A DNA stretch of 64,000 bases, taken from Diadophis punctatus similis (Eukaryota > Chordata > Lepidosauria > Squamata > Dipsadidae). The stretch covers positions 251,299,239-251,363,238 of the forward strand of contig JALIGW010000002.1 in assembly GCA_023053685.1 (NCBI GenBank), read 5' to 3'. The notes below the pieces were generated by a model. That model saw nothing but the letters and a program-made list of their open reading frames with translations, was not told where the DNA came from and searched no databases. The stretch's first letter is position 1. Every line of letters starts with the position of its first letter. Position numbers and translations under genes: made by a program. This document shows, one piece after another, positions 22,301 to 33,073 of the stretch.

Positions 22301-22641
22301 TGTCAGGTAGGAATTTTCCTACCAGAGGCGATTTTAGGATCTTGCTTCCTCGAAGTCATTCGTATTTAGAAAATAAAACCGAGATTCAAATCTAATTAAC
22401 AAAATATTTATTTCAATACAAAAGTAACAAAAATAAACCCTTAATAAACTACATCTTCTCAGCTAATGGATTCACATCTGCCTTCGGGCAGGCATCGAAG
22501 AAGAAGGGAAGTGGGAGTTGACAAAACTCCTGGAATGCACGCATGCGTAGTAAAACATATCACATGTCTGCTTGATTAGAAATACAATAAACCTTAGAAA
22601 ACAGTAGAGTTGCACAACTGGCAATTATTCACATCGTGACA
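22301..22641 (-). mobile_element. Solo LTR 4
   Basis: TGTCAGGT...TCGTGACA with exact 5-bp duplication CTTTG. Minus-strand reading carries the family's AAATAAATATTTTG signal. Lies a few bases from the SPIN-like element and 120 bases before the KRAB-B exon. Confidence 0.85.
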
Positions 22642-22760
22642 CTTTGGGACATTCGCTGCGTTTGGTGTCAGTTGTGGGGCTGCATTGCATTTAACCGACG
22701 TCATCGTTTTCTCCCTCTTCTTTCACGTACGTGTGTTGTGTGTGCGTGCACGCAATGCAG

Positions 22761-22874
22761 CTGTTGCAATCCCCAAGCCTGAAGTGATCTGTCGTCTGGA
22801 ACGAGGAGAAGATCCATGGGTCCCTGCCCAAGCAGCTTCAGAAGAGAAAAAAATCCCCCTCAACCTTTACGAAG
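22761..22874 (+). CDS. Gene C KRAB-B exon
   Basis: Short internal exon encoding a KRAB B box: VAIPKPEVICRLERGEDPWV followed by a charged tail ending PLNLYE. The B box helps the A box in repression (established). The acceptor is TGCACGCAATGCAG, ending at 22760, and the donor is TACGAAG|GTGAGA at 22875. It enters in phase 1, completing an Ala codon with the G from the KRAB-A exon, and leaves in phase 1, so it is symmetrical and could be skipped without shifting the frame. The motif, both splice sites and the phase agree, which makes this a firm call. It sits 3.8 kb after KRAB-A, with MITEs and solo LTR 4 filling that intron. Confidence 0.9.
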
Positions 22875-23232
22875 GTGAGAGAAAAAGAGCGTGAAACAAC
22901 GATGAGCTTTCCTGATGTTCCACTGTGGCTGGCATCTTTAGAGGCCAAGTGAGCTGCTTTCTGGTGTGCCACTTGGCAGCCCATACACAACAGAACTGAA
23001 TTGACTAAGCTCTTGTATATGAAGCTGACCAGCTGGTCTCTGATTGGTCCATATCTCAGAAGTCCCCCAAAAACTGGTTCCTGATTGGTTCCTTGTATCC
23101 ACTTTGGTCCGTTGTTGACGGTCTCTTTTTGCACTGTATGTAGACATTGTTTATGTCTATGTGTCTATCGATGGCCAATTTGTCAGAGTGCTAGCCTTTC
23201 AGGAATTCATCCATGTGTGTATCCACCTACAC

Positions 23233-23594
23233 CAGTGGTTCCCAACCTGTGGTACGTGTACCACTAGTGGTACGCGAGGGCCTTCCAGGTGGTACACAAA
23301 CACTTTCGGGGTCATGAACGATTTCTAGTTAGTTATTTTTTACTTCACAAAAATGTTTACTGCCTAACACAAGATAATCTGGCAACGATTTGCAACTGTT
23401 GCCACACGCCACCCACCTGGTCCCAGCGGCCCGAGAATCCAGTTGCTGGATGCGCGGGGCCAAAAAAGGAACGGTACAATTATGGAAATAAAGTGATATC
23501 TGATCGAATTTAGTTTCTCTGGAACCAGATGGTACGCGGCGACTGTACGTGACCTCCAAGTGGTACTCGATCACAAAAAGGTTGGGAACCACTG
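23233..23594. mobile_element. hAT-type MITE (GTACCACTAGTGGTAC family), copy 1
   Basis: 362 bp; CAGTGGTTCCCAACCTGTGG to GGTTGGGAACCACTG; exact 8-bp duplication ACCTACAC. Nearly identical to copies at 48928 and 51594, hence a young family. Confidence 0.92.
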
Positions 23595-23602
23595 ACCTAC
23601 AC

Positions 23603-24258
23603 CAACTAGTAGTCAGAAGACATGATGAAAACTCTTTAATTTCACAACATACGGACAGACTTAATCATAGTTTCATATGGGAAACTGTTGAAATCATCCT
23701 AGAACAAACCAAGTTCCAAAAACTCTAGACTATTCCTGGAATTTTGGCACTCTGACAAATTGGCCCTCAGTAGACACATAGACATAAACGACATCTACAG
23801 ACTGTGCAAAAGAGATAATCAGCGAACAAAAAAGGAACAAAAACTTCAGACCAACAATCAATAAGTTAACACTACCCCAATCAAGGAATTACAAAACAAG
23901 TTAAGAGTAAACAGCCCAACCAAAGAACCTCCAAAGCCACCAACACTGACAGGGCAAACTGTTAGAATATAAATTGAGAGCAAACCCCATTCCTTACTAA
24001 CACTGATGATGTTGCCTAGTTTGGGTAATGAAATGTCTGCAAGAAAACAACCAAGCTCAGAGAAAATACCAAGGACCCCTCAGATCAGACTGTCGTTTCT
24101 CTATCCTCCTTTATCATTTGTTCAGGGATGTCCACAAAAGTGTGTAGGTGTGTGTGTGGGGGGGGAAACCAAGATGGCAGCCAAGGCTATGTGATCAAAG
24201 GCCTCTGTATTGTAATTCAGGGATGGTACCCCAAAACTACACACTATTGACCATATTA
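23603..24258. other. Unassigned intronic sequence
   Basis: AT-rich, no usable open frame. The text 'gggtaatgaaatgtctgcaagaaaacaacc' and 'aagctcagagaaaatacc' is echoed in inverse near 34350-34440 ('gagcttggttgtttgattgg'), so this is probably an old retroelement 3' end I cannot name. Confidence 0.4.
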
Positions 24259-24266
24259 CTCTAGAG

Positions 24267-25042
24267 CAGGGTTGTCAAACTCGATTTCATTGAGGGCCGC
24301 ATCTGGGTTGTGTTTGACCTTGGGGTGCCAGGGTGGGTGTGGCCAGCTGACATCACTCGTGTCGGGGGCGCCTTTGGTGGCCCGAATACTCTGCCAGTGA
24401 AAACGGGCTCCCAAGCTCCGTTTCCAGCTGCAATGGCCTCCTGCAACCCTCTGCCAGCGAAAACAGCCCGGGAGGGCCACACACAGCCCTCATGAGCTCC
24501 GTTTTCAGCTGCAATGGCCTCAGTGGTGGGTTCCTACTGGTGCGGTCCACTCTGTTGTTGCAGTAGCGGCCAGCAGATGGCGCTATTTGCGCGCGACCGC
24601 TCCGGTGCCGTCTTCCCCAGACTGTTGCACGGTGCCATCTTTTTGGGGGGAATTTTTGGGCTGATTTTTCTTCCTGCGCATGCGCGGAAGCAAAATCTTG
24701 CAAGGGGACGTACGCGTGTGCGAGATTTTGGTGATCACCAAAATCACCGAAATCGCGCGCGCGCGTCCCCTCACAAGATTTCAGCAAGATTTTGCTTGCA
24801 TGCATGCGCAGGAAGCAAAATTGTGCGAGGAGGCGTGCGCGCAGAGCAAGCGCGCACGAGCACGCAACATGGCAGCGCACCGGTAGCGAGGTAAATGCAA
24901 CCCGCCCCTGAATGGCCTCCGTTTTCGCTGGCAGAGGCACCGCGGGGCTGGTCCTTTACTGTTTCCAGGGCAGCCCTGCAGGCCAGATCTAAGCACCCCA
25001 CAGGCCGGATCTGGCTCCCGGGCCTTGAGTTTGACACCCCTG
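24267..25042. mobile_element. hAT-type MITE (CAGGGTTGTCAAACTC family)
   Basis: Ends CAGGGTTGTCAAACTCGATT and GAGTTTGACACCCCTG, exact 8-bp duplication CTCTAGAG. A younger hAT MITE is nested in it (24521-24910). Confidence 0.92.
24521..24910. mobile_element. hAT-type MITE (CAGTGGTGGGTTCC family), nested
   Basis: Starts CAGTGGTGGGTTCCTACTGG, exact 8-bp duplication AATGGCCT; the right end (CCCGCCCCTG) is diverged. The interior has inverted 'gcgcatgcgcggaagcaaaat' type arms. Confidence 0.88.
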
Positions 25043-25116
25043 CTCTAGAGTTAGGAATCAGAGAGAGAACTTTTTTCTCTACTTGTCTCTTAGTTCATCC
25101 CTTTTCTTTTTCTCAG

Positions 25117-25803
25117 GAAACAATTTTGCTTTGACTTCTCCCACTATGCCAGCAAGCGAGGTGATCGTGAGGGAGATCAAGGAAGAGATTGCAGAACCTG
25201 AAATCTTGGATCCGGAAGATCCCCCGTGGGCTTTGCTGAGGGCACCCCCAGAGAACCCTCCCTTAGCGTCAGAGGCCCTGTGTGGCCTGCAGAGACAGTG
25301 GGAACTGCAGGCCGGACACATCTGGCGGGAGCCCTCCAGGCACATAAAGGCAGCCAATTCCAAGCACTCCATGTTCCACGTGGGCCGGAAGAAGCTCATG
25401 TGCCCGGAATGCGACCGGTGGTTTCACTGCAAGTCGGAATTCTTGCTGCACTGGCGGACCCACACGGGGGAGAAGCCCTACGAGTGCCTGGCTTGCGGCA
25501 AGCGCTTCATCCAGAGCTCCCACCTAAGTGCCCACCGGCGCATCCACACGGGCGAGAAGCCCTACGAGTGTCCCAGGTGTGGGCGGAGCTTCAACCGGCG
25601 CTCCACCCTGACGGAGCACTTGAGGATCCACACCGGGGAGAAGCCGTACAAGTGCCTCCAGTGCGGGGAGAGCTTCCGCTGGAGGCCCTACCTGACCAAG
25701 CACCAGAGGGTCCACCTGGCCAACGCTGCCTACAGAGGCCTCAACAACAGAGAAGCCATCTTTGATGTCTCGTCCCGCCCTGAGCCTCTGGGAAGACTAG
25801 CGG
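25117..25803 (+). CDS. Gene C first four-finger cassette exon
   Basis: Encodes an acidic spacer and four C2H2 fingers (from about residue 186 of the model), giving DNA binding to the KRAB protein. The acceptor is CTTTTTCTCAG, ending at 25116; entry is phase 1 and completes a Gly codon with the KRAB-B exon. The spacer holds VREIKEEIAEPE, with a psi-K-x-E sumoylation-type site. At 25804 the reading crosses CGG|GCAAGT, a GC-AG type donor in phase 1. It sits exactly where the second cassette has G|GTAAGC. Splicing there would make a symmetrical 687-nt exon. If it is not used, the frame runs on to a stop at 25971-25973, adding about 56 residues, mostly from a BovB LINE. The fingers are certain; the choice of 3' end is not. 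Confidence 0.88.
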
Positions 25804-25839
25804 GCAAGTTTGATTTTATTCTCTGCTTTCATAGATTCC

Positions 25840-26040
25840 TTGTTGTTGTCCAGTCACTAAATTGTGTCCGGCTCTTCGCAACCCCATGGACCATAGCTCG
25901 CCAGCCCTCTGCCCTCCACAGTCTCCTGGAGTTCACCCAAACCCATGTTCACTGCATTGATGACACCATCTAACCACCTCATCCTCTGCTGTCCCCTTTT
26001 GCCTTTCATCTTTCTCAACATCGGGGTCTTCTCTCCTCAT
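25840..26040 (+). mobile_element. BovB LINE 3' fragment
   Basis: Text such as 'ttgttgtccagtcactaaat' and 'ctcttcgcaaccccatggac' matches BovB/RTE-derived sequence well known from squamates and ruminants. It supplies the read-through tail of the first cassette exon, translating as SLNCVRLFATPWT and onwards. Confidence 0.75.
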
Positions 26041-26041
26041 T

Positions 26042-27045
26042 AGCTAAAATTAGACCAACATCTCACGGCTGTGGCTAGGGGTGCCTTTATTTATTTATTT
26101 ATTTATTAGTGAGATTTATATATCGCCTCACAGTGCAAGCACTCTCTAAGCGGTTTACACCAGTAAGCAATGTATATTTATATTGCCCCCAACAATCTGG
26201 GTCCTCATTTTACCTACCTCGGAAGGATGGAAGGCTGAGTCAACCTTGAGCCGGTGAGATTTGAACCGCTGACCTGCGGATCACAGTCAGCTAAAGTGGC
26301 CTGCAGTATTGCACTCTAACCGCTGCGCCACCTCGGTCTTTGCACAGGTTCGCCTGGTGCACCAATTGCGACCATATTTGGAGAAGGAGGCTTTACTCAC
26401 GGTCACTCATGCCCTGGTCACCTCTCATTTGGACTACTGTAACGCGCTCTACGTGGGGCTACCCTTGAAAAGTATCCGGAGACTGCAACTGGTGCAAAAT
26501 GCAGCTGCGCGAGCTGTGGTGGGTGCCTCCAGATACACCCCCATAACACCCATTCTCTGCCAGCTGCATTGGCTGCCCATTGGTCTCCGGGTGCAATTCA
26601 AGGTGTTGATTATCATCTTTAAAGCCCTACATGGCTTAGGACCAGCTTATCTCCGGGACCGCATCCTACCTCATACATCCCTACGACCAGTTAGGTCCCA
26701 CAGAGTCGGTCTCCTCCAGGTCCCTTCAACCAAACAATGTCGGTTGGCGGGACCTAGTGGGAGAGCCTTCTCTGTGGGGGCTCCGGCTCTCCGGAACCAA
26801 CTACCCCCAGAGATCCGAACTATTCCCACCTTGCTGGCCTTCCGGAAAGCCATTAAGACATGACTCTTCCTGCAGGCTGGATGAAAATAGATCTTAATTG
26901 CCCCATGGATGATTGGTTTTTTTTTTAAATTTTTGTACTTTTCAAAACTCTTTTATTGTATTCTGATTGTTCTTTTTTTTCTGTTGTACACCGCCCTGAG
27001 TCCTACGGGATTGAGCGGCTTATAAGAACAATAAATAAATAATAA
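26042..27045 (+). mobile_element. L3/CR1-type LINE, RT C-terminus, with SINE insertion
   Basis: Starts 'gctaaaattagaccaacatc', is interrupted by a Sauria SINE (26085-26336) and then encodes HQLRPYLEKEALLTVTHALV, DYCNALYVGLPLKSIRRLQL and NQLPPEIRTIPTLLAFRKAI. Ends with the 'caccgccctgagtcctacgg' 3' UTR and an AATAAT tail. Lies in the intron between the finger cassettes. Confidence 0.9.
26085..26336 (-). mobile_element. Sauria-type SINE (minus)
   Basis: Reverse complement has the head GAGGTGGCGCAGCGGTTAGA, body GGTTGACTCAGCCTTCCATC and BovB-like tail, ending in (AAAT)n. Inserted into the LINE reverse transcriptase. Confidence 0.9.
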
Positions 27046-27467
27046 TAATTAGGTGACCAAAGTATTTGAGTTTCACCTTCATTATCTGTCCCCCTAAACA
27101 ACATTCAGGGTAGATTTCCTTTAGAATGGATTGATTTGATCTCCTTGCAGCCCAAGGGACTCTCAGGAGCCTTCTCCAGCACCACAATTCGAAAGCAACA
27201 GGTAGATTAGACCTTTCTCAGGGATTGCCACAAAGAAGAGGGAGTCAAGGTGTACTCCAAAGCACCTGAGGGCAGGATAAGAAGCAATGGATGGAAACTA
27301 ATCAAGGAGAGAAGCAACCTAGAACTAAGGAGAAATTTTCTGATAGTTAGAACAATTAATCCGTGGAACAGCTTACCTCCAGAAGTTGTGAATGCTCCAA
27401 CCCTGGAGGTATTTAAGAATAGACTGGACAACCATTTGTCTGAAATGGTATAGGGCTATGATAGCAA

Positions 27468-27706
27468 TAGCAATAGCAATAGCACTTAGATTTATATACC
27501 ACTTCATAGTGCTTTACAGCCCTCTCTAAGCGGTTTACAGAGTTCAGCATATTGCCCCCAACAATCTGGGTCCTCATTTTACCCACCTCGGAAGGATGGA
27601 AGGCTGAGTCAACCTTGAGCCGGTGAGATTTGAACTGCTGAACTGCTGAACTAGCAATCAGCTGAAGGTTGCAGTGCTGCTTTTAACCACTGCACCACCT
27701 CGGCTC
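27468..27706 (-). mobile_element. Sauria-type SINE (minus)
   Basis: Begins with (TAGCAA)n, the complement of the typical TTGCTA tail, then the BovB-like tail and the tRNA-like head at the right. Inserted in the CR1 at 27208. Confidence 0.9.
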
Positions 27707-27707
27707 C

Positions 27708-28108
27708 TGGTGATGGCGAACCTATGGCACGTGTGCCAGAAGTGGCATGCAGAGCCATTTCTCCAGGCACGCCAGCCATCGCCCGTCACTCTTCCAGCTT
27801 CCAGCGCGCACATGCGCGCCAGCCAGCTGGTCTTCGCGCACATGGGAGTGCCAGAAACTGGAAGAGCAGCTCCCTGGCACGCATGCCTGCACCGGGAAGC
27901 TGAGCTTCTGGTTTCCAGCATGCATGTGCGCGCCAGCCAGCTGGTCTTCACATGCGTATGCGCACCAGCCAATGGAAGACCATGTGACCGGTGCACATGC
28001 GCGCACCGGAAACTGGAAGCTCAGCTTCCAGGCGTGCGCATGCGCGCCGGGGAACTGCTCTTCCAGTTTCCGGCACTCCCCCCCCCCCCGCGAAAAGGTT
28101 AGCCAACA
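27708..28108. mobile_element. hAT-type MITE (GTGATGGCGAACC family)
   Basis: GGTGATGGCGAACCTATGGC to GGTTAGCCAACACTG, followed on the right by the CR1 octamer GTATAGGG. The interior is made of repeated 'ccagccagctggtcttc' and CATGCGC units. Confidence 0.75.
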
Positions 28109-28111
28109 CTG

Positions 28112-28560
28112 GTATAGGGCATGGTATGGGTGCCAAAAGGGTGTGCACGCGTGCTATAGCAAGCGGGCGCGTGCCCACACCCATAATGCAATACCCCCCG
28201 TGCATGCGCAGAACCCCCGTGCTGCCCCCTGTACATGCGCAGAACCCCCCCCCCCGCTGCCCCCCCTCACGCATGCACACAGGCCTCACTGAACTTCCAG
28301 TAGACCTGTTGGGCAGTTTTTCGCCGTCCCCAGGGTTCAGGAAAGCCTCCTGAAGCCTGGGGAGAGCGAAAAATGGCCCAATGGGCCAACTGGAAGTTCT
28401 GAAACTAACTTCCGGTTGGGCCGTTGGGCCGTTTTTTCGCCATCCCCAGGCTTCAGGAGGCTTTCCTGAAGCCTGGGGAGAGTGAAAATGGCCAAAAAGA
28501 AGGCCAAAAATCAGCTGGCCAGCGCGTGCAACGCCTCACGTACCATAGGTTCGCCATCAC
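28112..28560. mobile_element. hAT-type MITE (GTGATGGCGAACC family), second copy
   Basis: Right end GGTTCGCCATCACTG abuts CR1 at GTAATAGG. The left end is less clear. The interior has inverted 'ttcaggaaagcctcctgaagc' arms. Confidence 0.65.
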
Positions 28561-28745
28561 TGGTAATAGGGTTTCCTGCCTAAGCAGAGGGTTGGACTGG
28601 AAGACCTCCAAGGTCCCTTCCAACTCACCTAGTATGAAAGATGGCGTTTTGCAAACCCAGAAAGTTGGTTTGAGTTCATTACACACAATTCCTTGTGTGT
28701 CCATTTCACTTAGCATCCTATCCTATCCTGTCCTGTCCTACCATA

Positions 28746-29164
28746 CAGGTCGTCCTTGACTTACGACCACAATTGAACCCAGAATTTATGTTGCTAAGTG
28801 AGACATTTGTGAAGCGGGTTTTGCCCTATTTTACGACTTTTCTTGCCACATTTGTGAAGTGGATCACTGCAGTTGTTCAATTAGTCACACGGTTGTTAAG
28901 CGAATCTTATTGACTTAAACTCCCCCCCCCCCATTGACTTTGCTTGTCAGAATGTCGCAAAAGGGGATCACATGACTCTGGGACATAAATATGAATCATT
29001 TGTCACCAATGGCTGGTGGACCATTTGGAACCAAACATCCGATTGTAAATCACGTGACCACGTGGATGTTGCCATGGTCATATAAGTGTGAAAAATGCTC
29101 CTGTCACTTTTTTCATTGCCGTTGTAACTTCGAATGGTCACTAAATGAACTGTTGTACCTGTAT
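28746..29164. mobile_element. Tigger/pogo-like MITE, full length
   Basis: CAGGTCGTCCTTGACTTACG to ATGAACTGTTGTACCTG, TA on both sides, about 420 bp. A good full-length reference for the family. Confidence 0.85.
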
Positions 29165-29321
29165 TTTCTCCAAAAAGCAAAGGGCCCACTTCTAAGATGG
29201 GCATGGCTTGACTTGCAAATCACATCATCACCTTCTTGGTGATTCTTTTGTTCTCTGAAAGAAAGAAGAGGTCTCTGGTTAGTTAGTGTTTCTATATCGG
29301 TCTGGTGTCTAAAATCTAATA

Positions 29322-30632
29322 TGAGGGTGAGTCAAAACGTAATGCTATTTTCTTTAGGACAGGTATAATTACCAACACAGGAACAAGTAGCATACATCAA
29401 AATGAAGCTGGTCCTCTGTGGATCACACCCCTACTTCTCAACATAGTCACCGTTTCTCTCAATAGCAATGTTCCACCTTCGAATGAGAGCATGTATCCCT
29501 GTCTCGTAAAATTCTGTTAACTGTTCTTTGAGCCACTTCTTCACTGCAGTTTTCACTTCCTCGTCACTGGAATAATATTTGCCTCTCAAACCCTCTTTCA
29601 AACCCTCTATAATCTAAAGTATTGTCCTCAAACACATTTCGTAATCGTCTGTGAATGTTCACAGGGGTTTCCCCCTCAGCAACAAGGAATTCAATCCATG
29701 GGTGGGTTCCTAATTTTTTTACTACCACTCTGTGGGCGTGGCTTATTTTGTGGGTGTGGCTTACCAACCATGTGACCGGGTGGGCGTGGGCCTTGGGAGC
29801 TTGGCAGCAGCCGGAGAAGCAGGGGGGCATTGCCCACCCGCAACGCAGCCCCCCGCAGTGGGAGCAGCAAGAATGCGGCAGTGGTTCTTCTAGGAGGCTC
29901 CATCCGGCCGGAATGCTTCTTCCCATTCGATGATCCTAGGCTCCTGCAAAAATGTGCAAAAATGCCTAGGATTATCACCGCGCATTCGTGGCTTCTCAGA
30001 CTGCTGAAGGGAGGGGAACTGAGATAGGTCCTGCCGCCCATTCCCCCTCCCCTTAGCAGCTCGAGAAGCCTCAAATGTGCGAAAATGCCTAGGATCATCA
30101 CCACGCGTTTGTGGCTTCTCGGACTGCTGAAGGGAGGGGAATGGAGATGGCTCTTGCCACCCGTTCTTTCAGCGTCTCACGCGCTCCCTCAGCCATCCTC
30201 CTCTGCTTGGACTCACTGTGGGGTAGGAAGGCAGAGCATGCGCAGTGCCGGAAGCTCGGCTTCTGGGCATGCGCAGAAGAAAACTTTAAAAAAAAATTAT
30301 TTTTTTTTTAAAAAAATGGCAGTGCCCAGGCACCGGCAACCGACCGCACCGGTACTGTGACGTCACCAGCGGGCCGCTACCGGTGCTATAGAGTGGACCA
30401 CACCGGTAGGAACCCACCACTGATTCAATCGCTGCTCTTTGTTTTTGACGCAACTCTAAGGGGGCAGCCATTTTTAATTTTCCTTGCGAGTCTACAAACC
30501 TGAAAAGTAAGAAACAAAATATTTCAGAACGTAAATGATATAATCATTTATAACTGGGAAAAATTTCAAGTATTTTTATCAAAAACTTCACCTGAAATAA
30601 AGAAAATGGATTTACTTTTTGACTCACCCTCG
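29322..30632 (-). mobile_element. Deleted mariner transposon with nested hAT MITE
   Basis: Inverted ends GAGGGTGAGTCAAAA.. on both sides and TA duplications at 29320-29321 and 30633-30634. The minus strand still encodes an N-terminal piece (EFLVAEGETPVNIHRRLRN) and a C-terminal piece (SDEEVKTAVKKWLKEQLTEF) of a mariner transposase. The catalytic middle is missing and a 726-bp hAT MITE interrupts the N-terminal part. Confidence 0.88.
29697..30422. mobile_element. hAT-type MITE (CAGTGGTGGGTTCC family) nested in mariner
   Basis: CATGGGTGGGTTCC to GGTAGGAACCCACCACTG, exact 8-bp duplication ATTCAATC. The interior carries GGCATGCGCAG and direct repeats of 'aaaatgcctaggat(t/c)atcacc'. Confidence 0.93.
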
Positions 30633-30752
30633 TATTTCTTTATTTGCCCCCTGAGGGAAGTAAACAGAAATCAAGATGGTGGTTGTGACATTACATTCAA
30701 GCCTCACCCCCTTTTTTACATGGGTTGTGGCACACATGAAAAGGGTTCAGGG

Positions 30753-30887
30753 CAGGGGTAGGCAAAGTTGGCTCTTCTATGATTCGTGGACTTCAACTCC
30801 CAGAATTCCTGAGCTAGCATGATTGGCTCAGAAAGCCTGGGAGTTGAAGTCCATGAGTCATAGAAGAGCCAACTTTGCCTACCCCTG
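30753..30887. mobile_element. Hairpin hAT-type MITE
   Basis: Nearly whole-length palindrome: CAGGGGTAGGCAAAGTTGGC to GCCAACTTTGCCTACCCCTG, exact 8-bp duplication GTTCAGGG. Confidence 0.93.
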
Positions 30888-30899
30888 GTTCAGGGCATC

Positions 30900-31690
30900 A
30901 GCTGCACTCACTGCCTCCATCTTGACATGTCCAACACTCCACAGATGCCTCTGCTTACTGGCAAAGCATCCAAAAATTGAGACAAAGGGCTGTTAACGTG
31001 GTTAATATCATCCGTCATGTGTCCAAGAGATGTGATTTCTTACGGAACGAAATACAAGACTGCAGAAGGAATCTCCGCTCTTAGAAACAACGCCGTTTGT
31101 GGCGATCGACAGCAGGGAGGAGGCCATTTTGCGAAACAAGCAAGCAAGAAAGAAAAAAGGCAAAGAAGATGGGGAGGATCAAAAGATGGCTTCTTATTCT
31201 TCCTCCTCCTCCATCTTAATTTGGGAAGCTTTGCCCGTTGAGGAGAAAAGCTGAGTTAGATGGATGGATGGAATGTCTATCTTGATTTGACGATACCTTT
31301 ATCTCTTGTGTGGACCGGTCTTGAATGCAATGCCTGTGGTCTCCAGTAAAAAGATAAACCTTTGGTGAAGACTCATCTCTTTGAGTCCAGGGAGCTGATA
31401 GGCTAAGCTCTGTAGAGCAAATCTTCAAACCATGAACACAAAGGATCCATGGAGAACCTCCCTTTCCCATTTTCCAGGTTGAAATCCTCACATTTTAAAG
31501 TAGTGAAGTTTGAGAAACACTGCTCTGGGGATTTGAAACCCTGATTTGAAACCCTACTGGATTAAAAAAAATACATATTCAGATTCCCTTTTCACCTCTA
31601 TGGGTGTCTATCTGTTTCTTCAATGTCAGGTCCTCTATCAAGGCTTGGGAGTTTGATAGTTCTACGCAGGATCTTAGCTGTTCTCTGTTA
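30900..31690. other. Unassigned intronic sequence
   Basis: Mixed-composition DNA in the gene C intron between the finger cassettes. No convincing exon or repeat was recognised, apart from short CTGGGAGTTGAAGTCC-like text before it. Confidence 0.4.
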
Positions 31691-32185
31691 TCTGTGAAGA
31701 TTCTCAGTCATCCAGGTCACAGTTGTCCCAAAGGTGCTGTTTTTCAAGAGGCAACTGGACTTCCTTGTTTTTTCTTTTGAAGGCGTTTCGCTTCTCATCC
31801 AAGAAGCCTCTTCAGCTCTGGCTGGATGGTGGGGAATGGAAGGATTCATATTCCTTGCAGACAGCTGGTCGTTTGCATTCTTTTAGCGAGTCATTGAGGC
31901 CACCTGGAGGTTTATCTGTGTCCTCCAGGTCACCTGAGTGGTGCAAATGGATGTGGAGCCTTCTTGGAACTGTTGAAAGGACTGTGTTGTAGACTGGAGA
32001 TAGATGATGTTGCATCCCTCCCCCCTCTGTTGAGAGAGGAGGGCTGTTCAGTTTTGACATAGATGGCCTCTTTCACCCTTCTTTCAAACCAGCAGTCCTC
32101 TCTGTCCAAAATGTGGACTTTGCTGTATTCAAAAAAGTGGCCTTTGTCTTTTAAATGCAGATGGATTGCTGAATTTTATCCTGAT
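31690..32185 (-). mobile_element. Penelope-like element 3' part
   Basis: The minus strand gives FEYSKVHILDREDCWFERRV, then VKEAIYVKTEQPS and GGGMQHHLSPVYNTVLSTVP, the pattern I associate with the GIY-YIG endonuclease end of Penelope-like elements. The left end 'gattctcagtcatccaggtc' recurs at 37.5, 52.1 and 53.2 kb. Confidence 0.65.
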
Positions 32186-32560
32186 GAGTTTGTTTTCCTG
32201 TTATCCCAACACTGCCCTCTTCTGGACAGATACTGTAGCTCTGATGTTATTCTGGGATCTGTTGGATCTCCCAGTTTAGAAGTCACTGCCCCAATTTCTC
32301 CTGCCACTACTGGGACCACCTTGGCCTGTATTTTCCACATCCTCTCTAGTTCCTCCTTCAGGCCCTGGTACAACTTCTTAGGCTCCTTCTGCCTGATGTT
32401 GCTGTCCCTTGACACCATTACATCTATCACCACCTCTGTCTTCTGCTCCCTGTCTCCTACCCCGATGACAGGTTGATTGGCTTGTATCCGCTTGTCCATC
32501 TGCATCTGGAAGTCCCACAGGATCTTGACGCTGTTATTCTCCATGACCTTCTATAGAATC
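32186..32560 (-). mobile_element. Retroelement ORF C-terminal fragment
   Basis: The minus strand is open for about 122 codons with KILWDFQMQMDKRIQANQPV and KVVPVVAGEIGAVTSKLGD, typical of a non-LTR or related reverse-transcriptase C-terminus. It meets the Penelope-like piece directly; I cannot tell whether they were one element. Confidence 0.55.
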
Positions 32561-32729
32561 TCCCATCTGGACTTGGGAGGATCTAGCCCATATACTGCGC
32601 AGATGTTCCTGTACACAACGGAATTCTTTATTGGCCAAGTGGACACACAAGGAATTTGTCTCCGGTGCATAAGCTCTCAGTGTACAATGCCAGCTACTTG
32701 GTTGTGCCGTTCAATATTTGTGTGTGTGT

Positions 32730-33030
32730 GTATAAAATAAAATAAATTTAAAATAAAAAAATAAAAAAAATTAAAAATAATAAAAAATAATAAAATAATA
32801 AAATAAAATAAAATAAAATAAATTAATAAAATAAATTAATAAAATAAATTAATAAAATAAAAAATAAAATAAAAAATAAAATAAAATAAAATAATAAAGT
32901 AAAATAAAATAAATAAAATAAAATAAAATAAAATAAAATAAAATAAAATAAAATAAAATAAAATAGAAAATGGAAATGGAAATGGAAATAGAAATAGAAA
33001 TAGAAATAGAAATAGAAATAGAAAAACAAA
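32730..33030 (+). repeat. AAAAT / AAATAG microsatellite
   Basis: About 300 bases of (AAAAT)n passing into (GGAAAT)n and (AGAAAT)n. Preceded by a short LINE-like 3' end (32622-32715), so probably an expanded LINE tail. Confidence 0.97.
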
Positions 33031-33073
33031 AGAAAAGAAAACCAATCAAAATAGGTAAAATATACATCTAGAT

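Larger units (their letters stand above)
27208..28640 (+). mobile_element. CR1 LINE 3' part, split by a SINE and two MITEs
   Basis: CR1 text 'cagggattgccacaaagaag' to 'gtctgaaatggtatagggc' (27208-27460), resuming at about 28561 with 'atagggtttcctgcctaagc' and 'aaggtcccttccaactc'. The break is at the GTATAGGG site also used elsewhere. Confidence 0.85.

Noticed and set aside
24353..24940. 195-codon minus-strand frame
   Set aside because: Spans the boundary of two nested MITEs; composition follows their inverted repeats.
26309..26863. 184-codon frame as a host gene
   Set aside because: Reverse-transcriptase C-terminus of an L3/CR1-type LINE, matched by copies at 47.5 and 54.4 kb.
31812..32544. 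Minus-strand frames as an endonuclease host gene
   Set aside because: Truncated retroelement pieces flanked by the repeated Penelope-like end; no start or splice structure.
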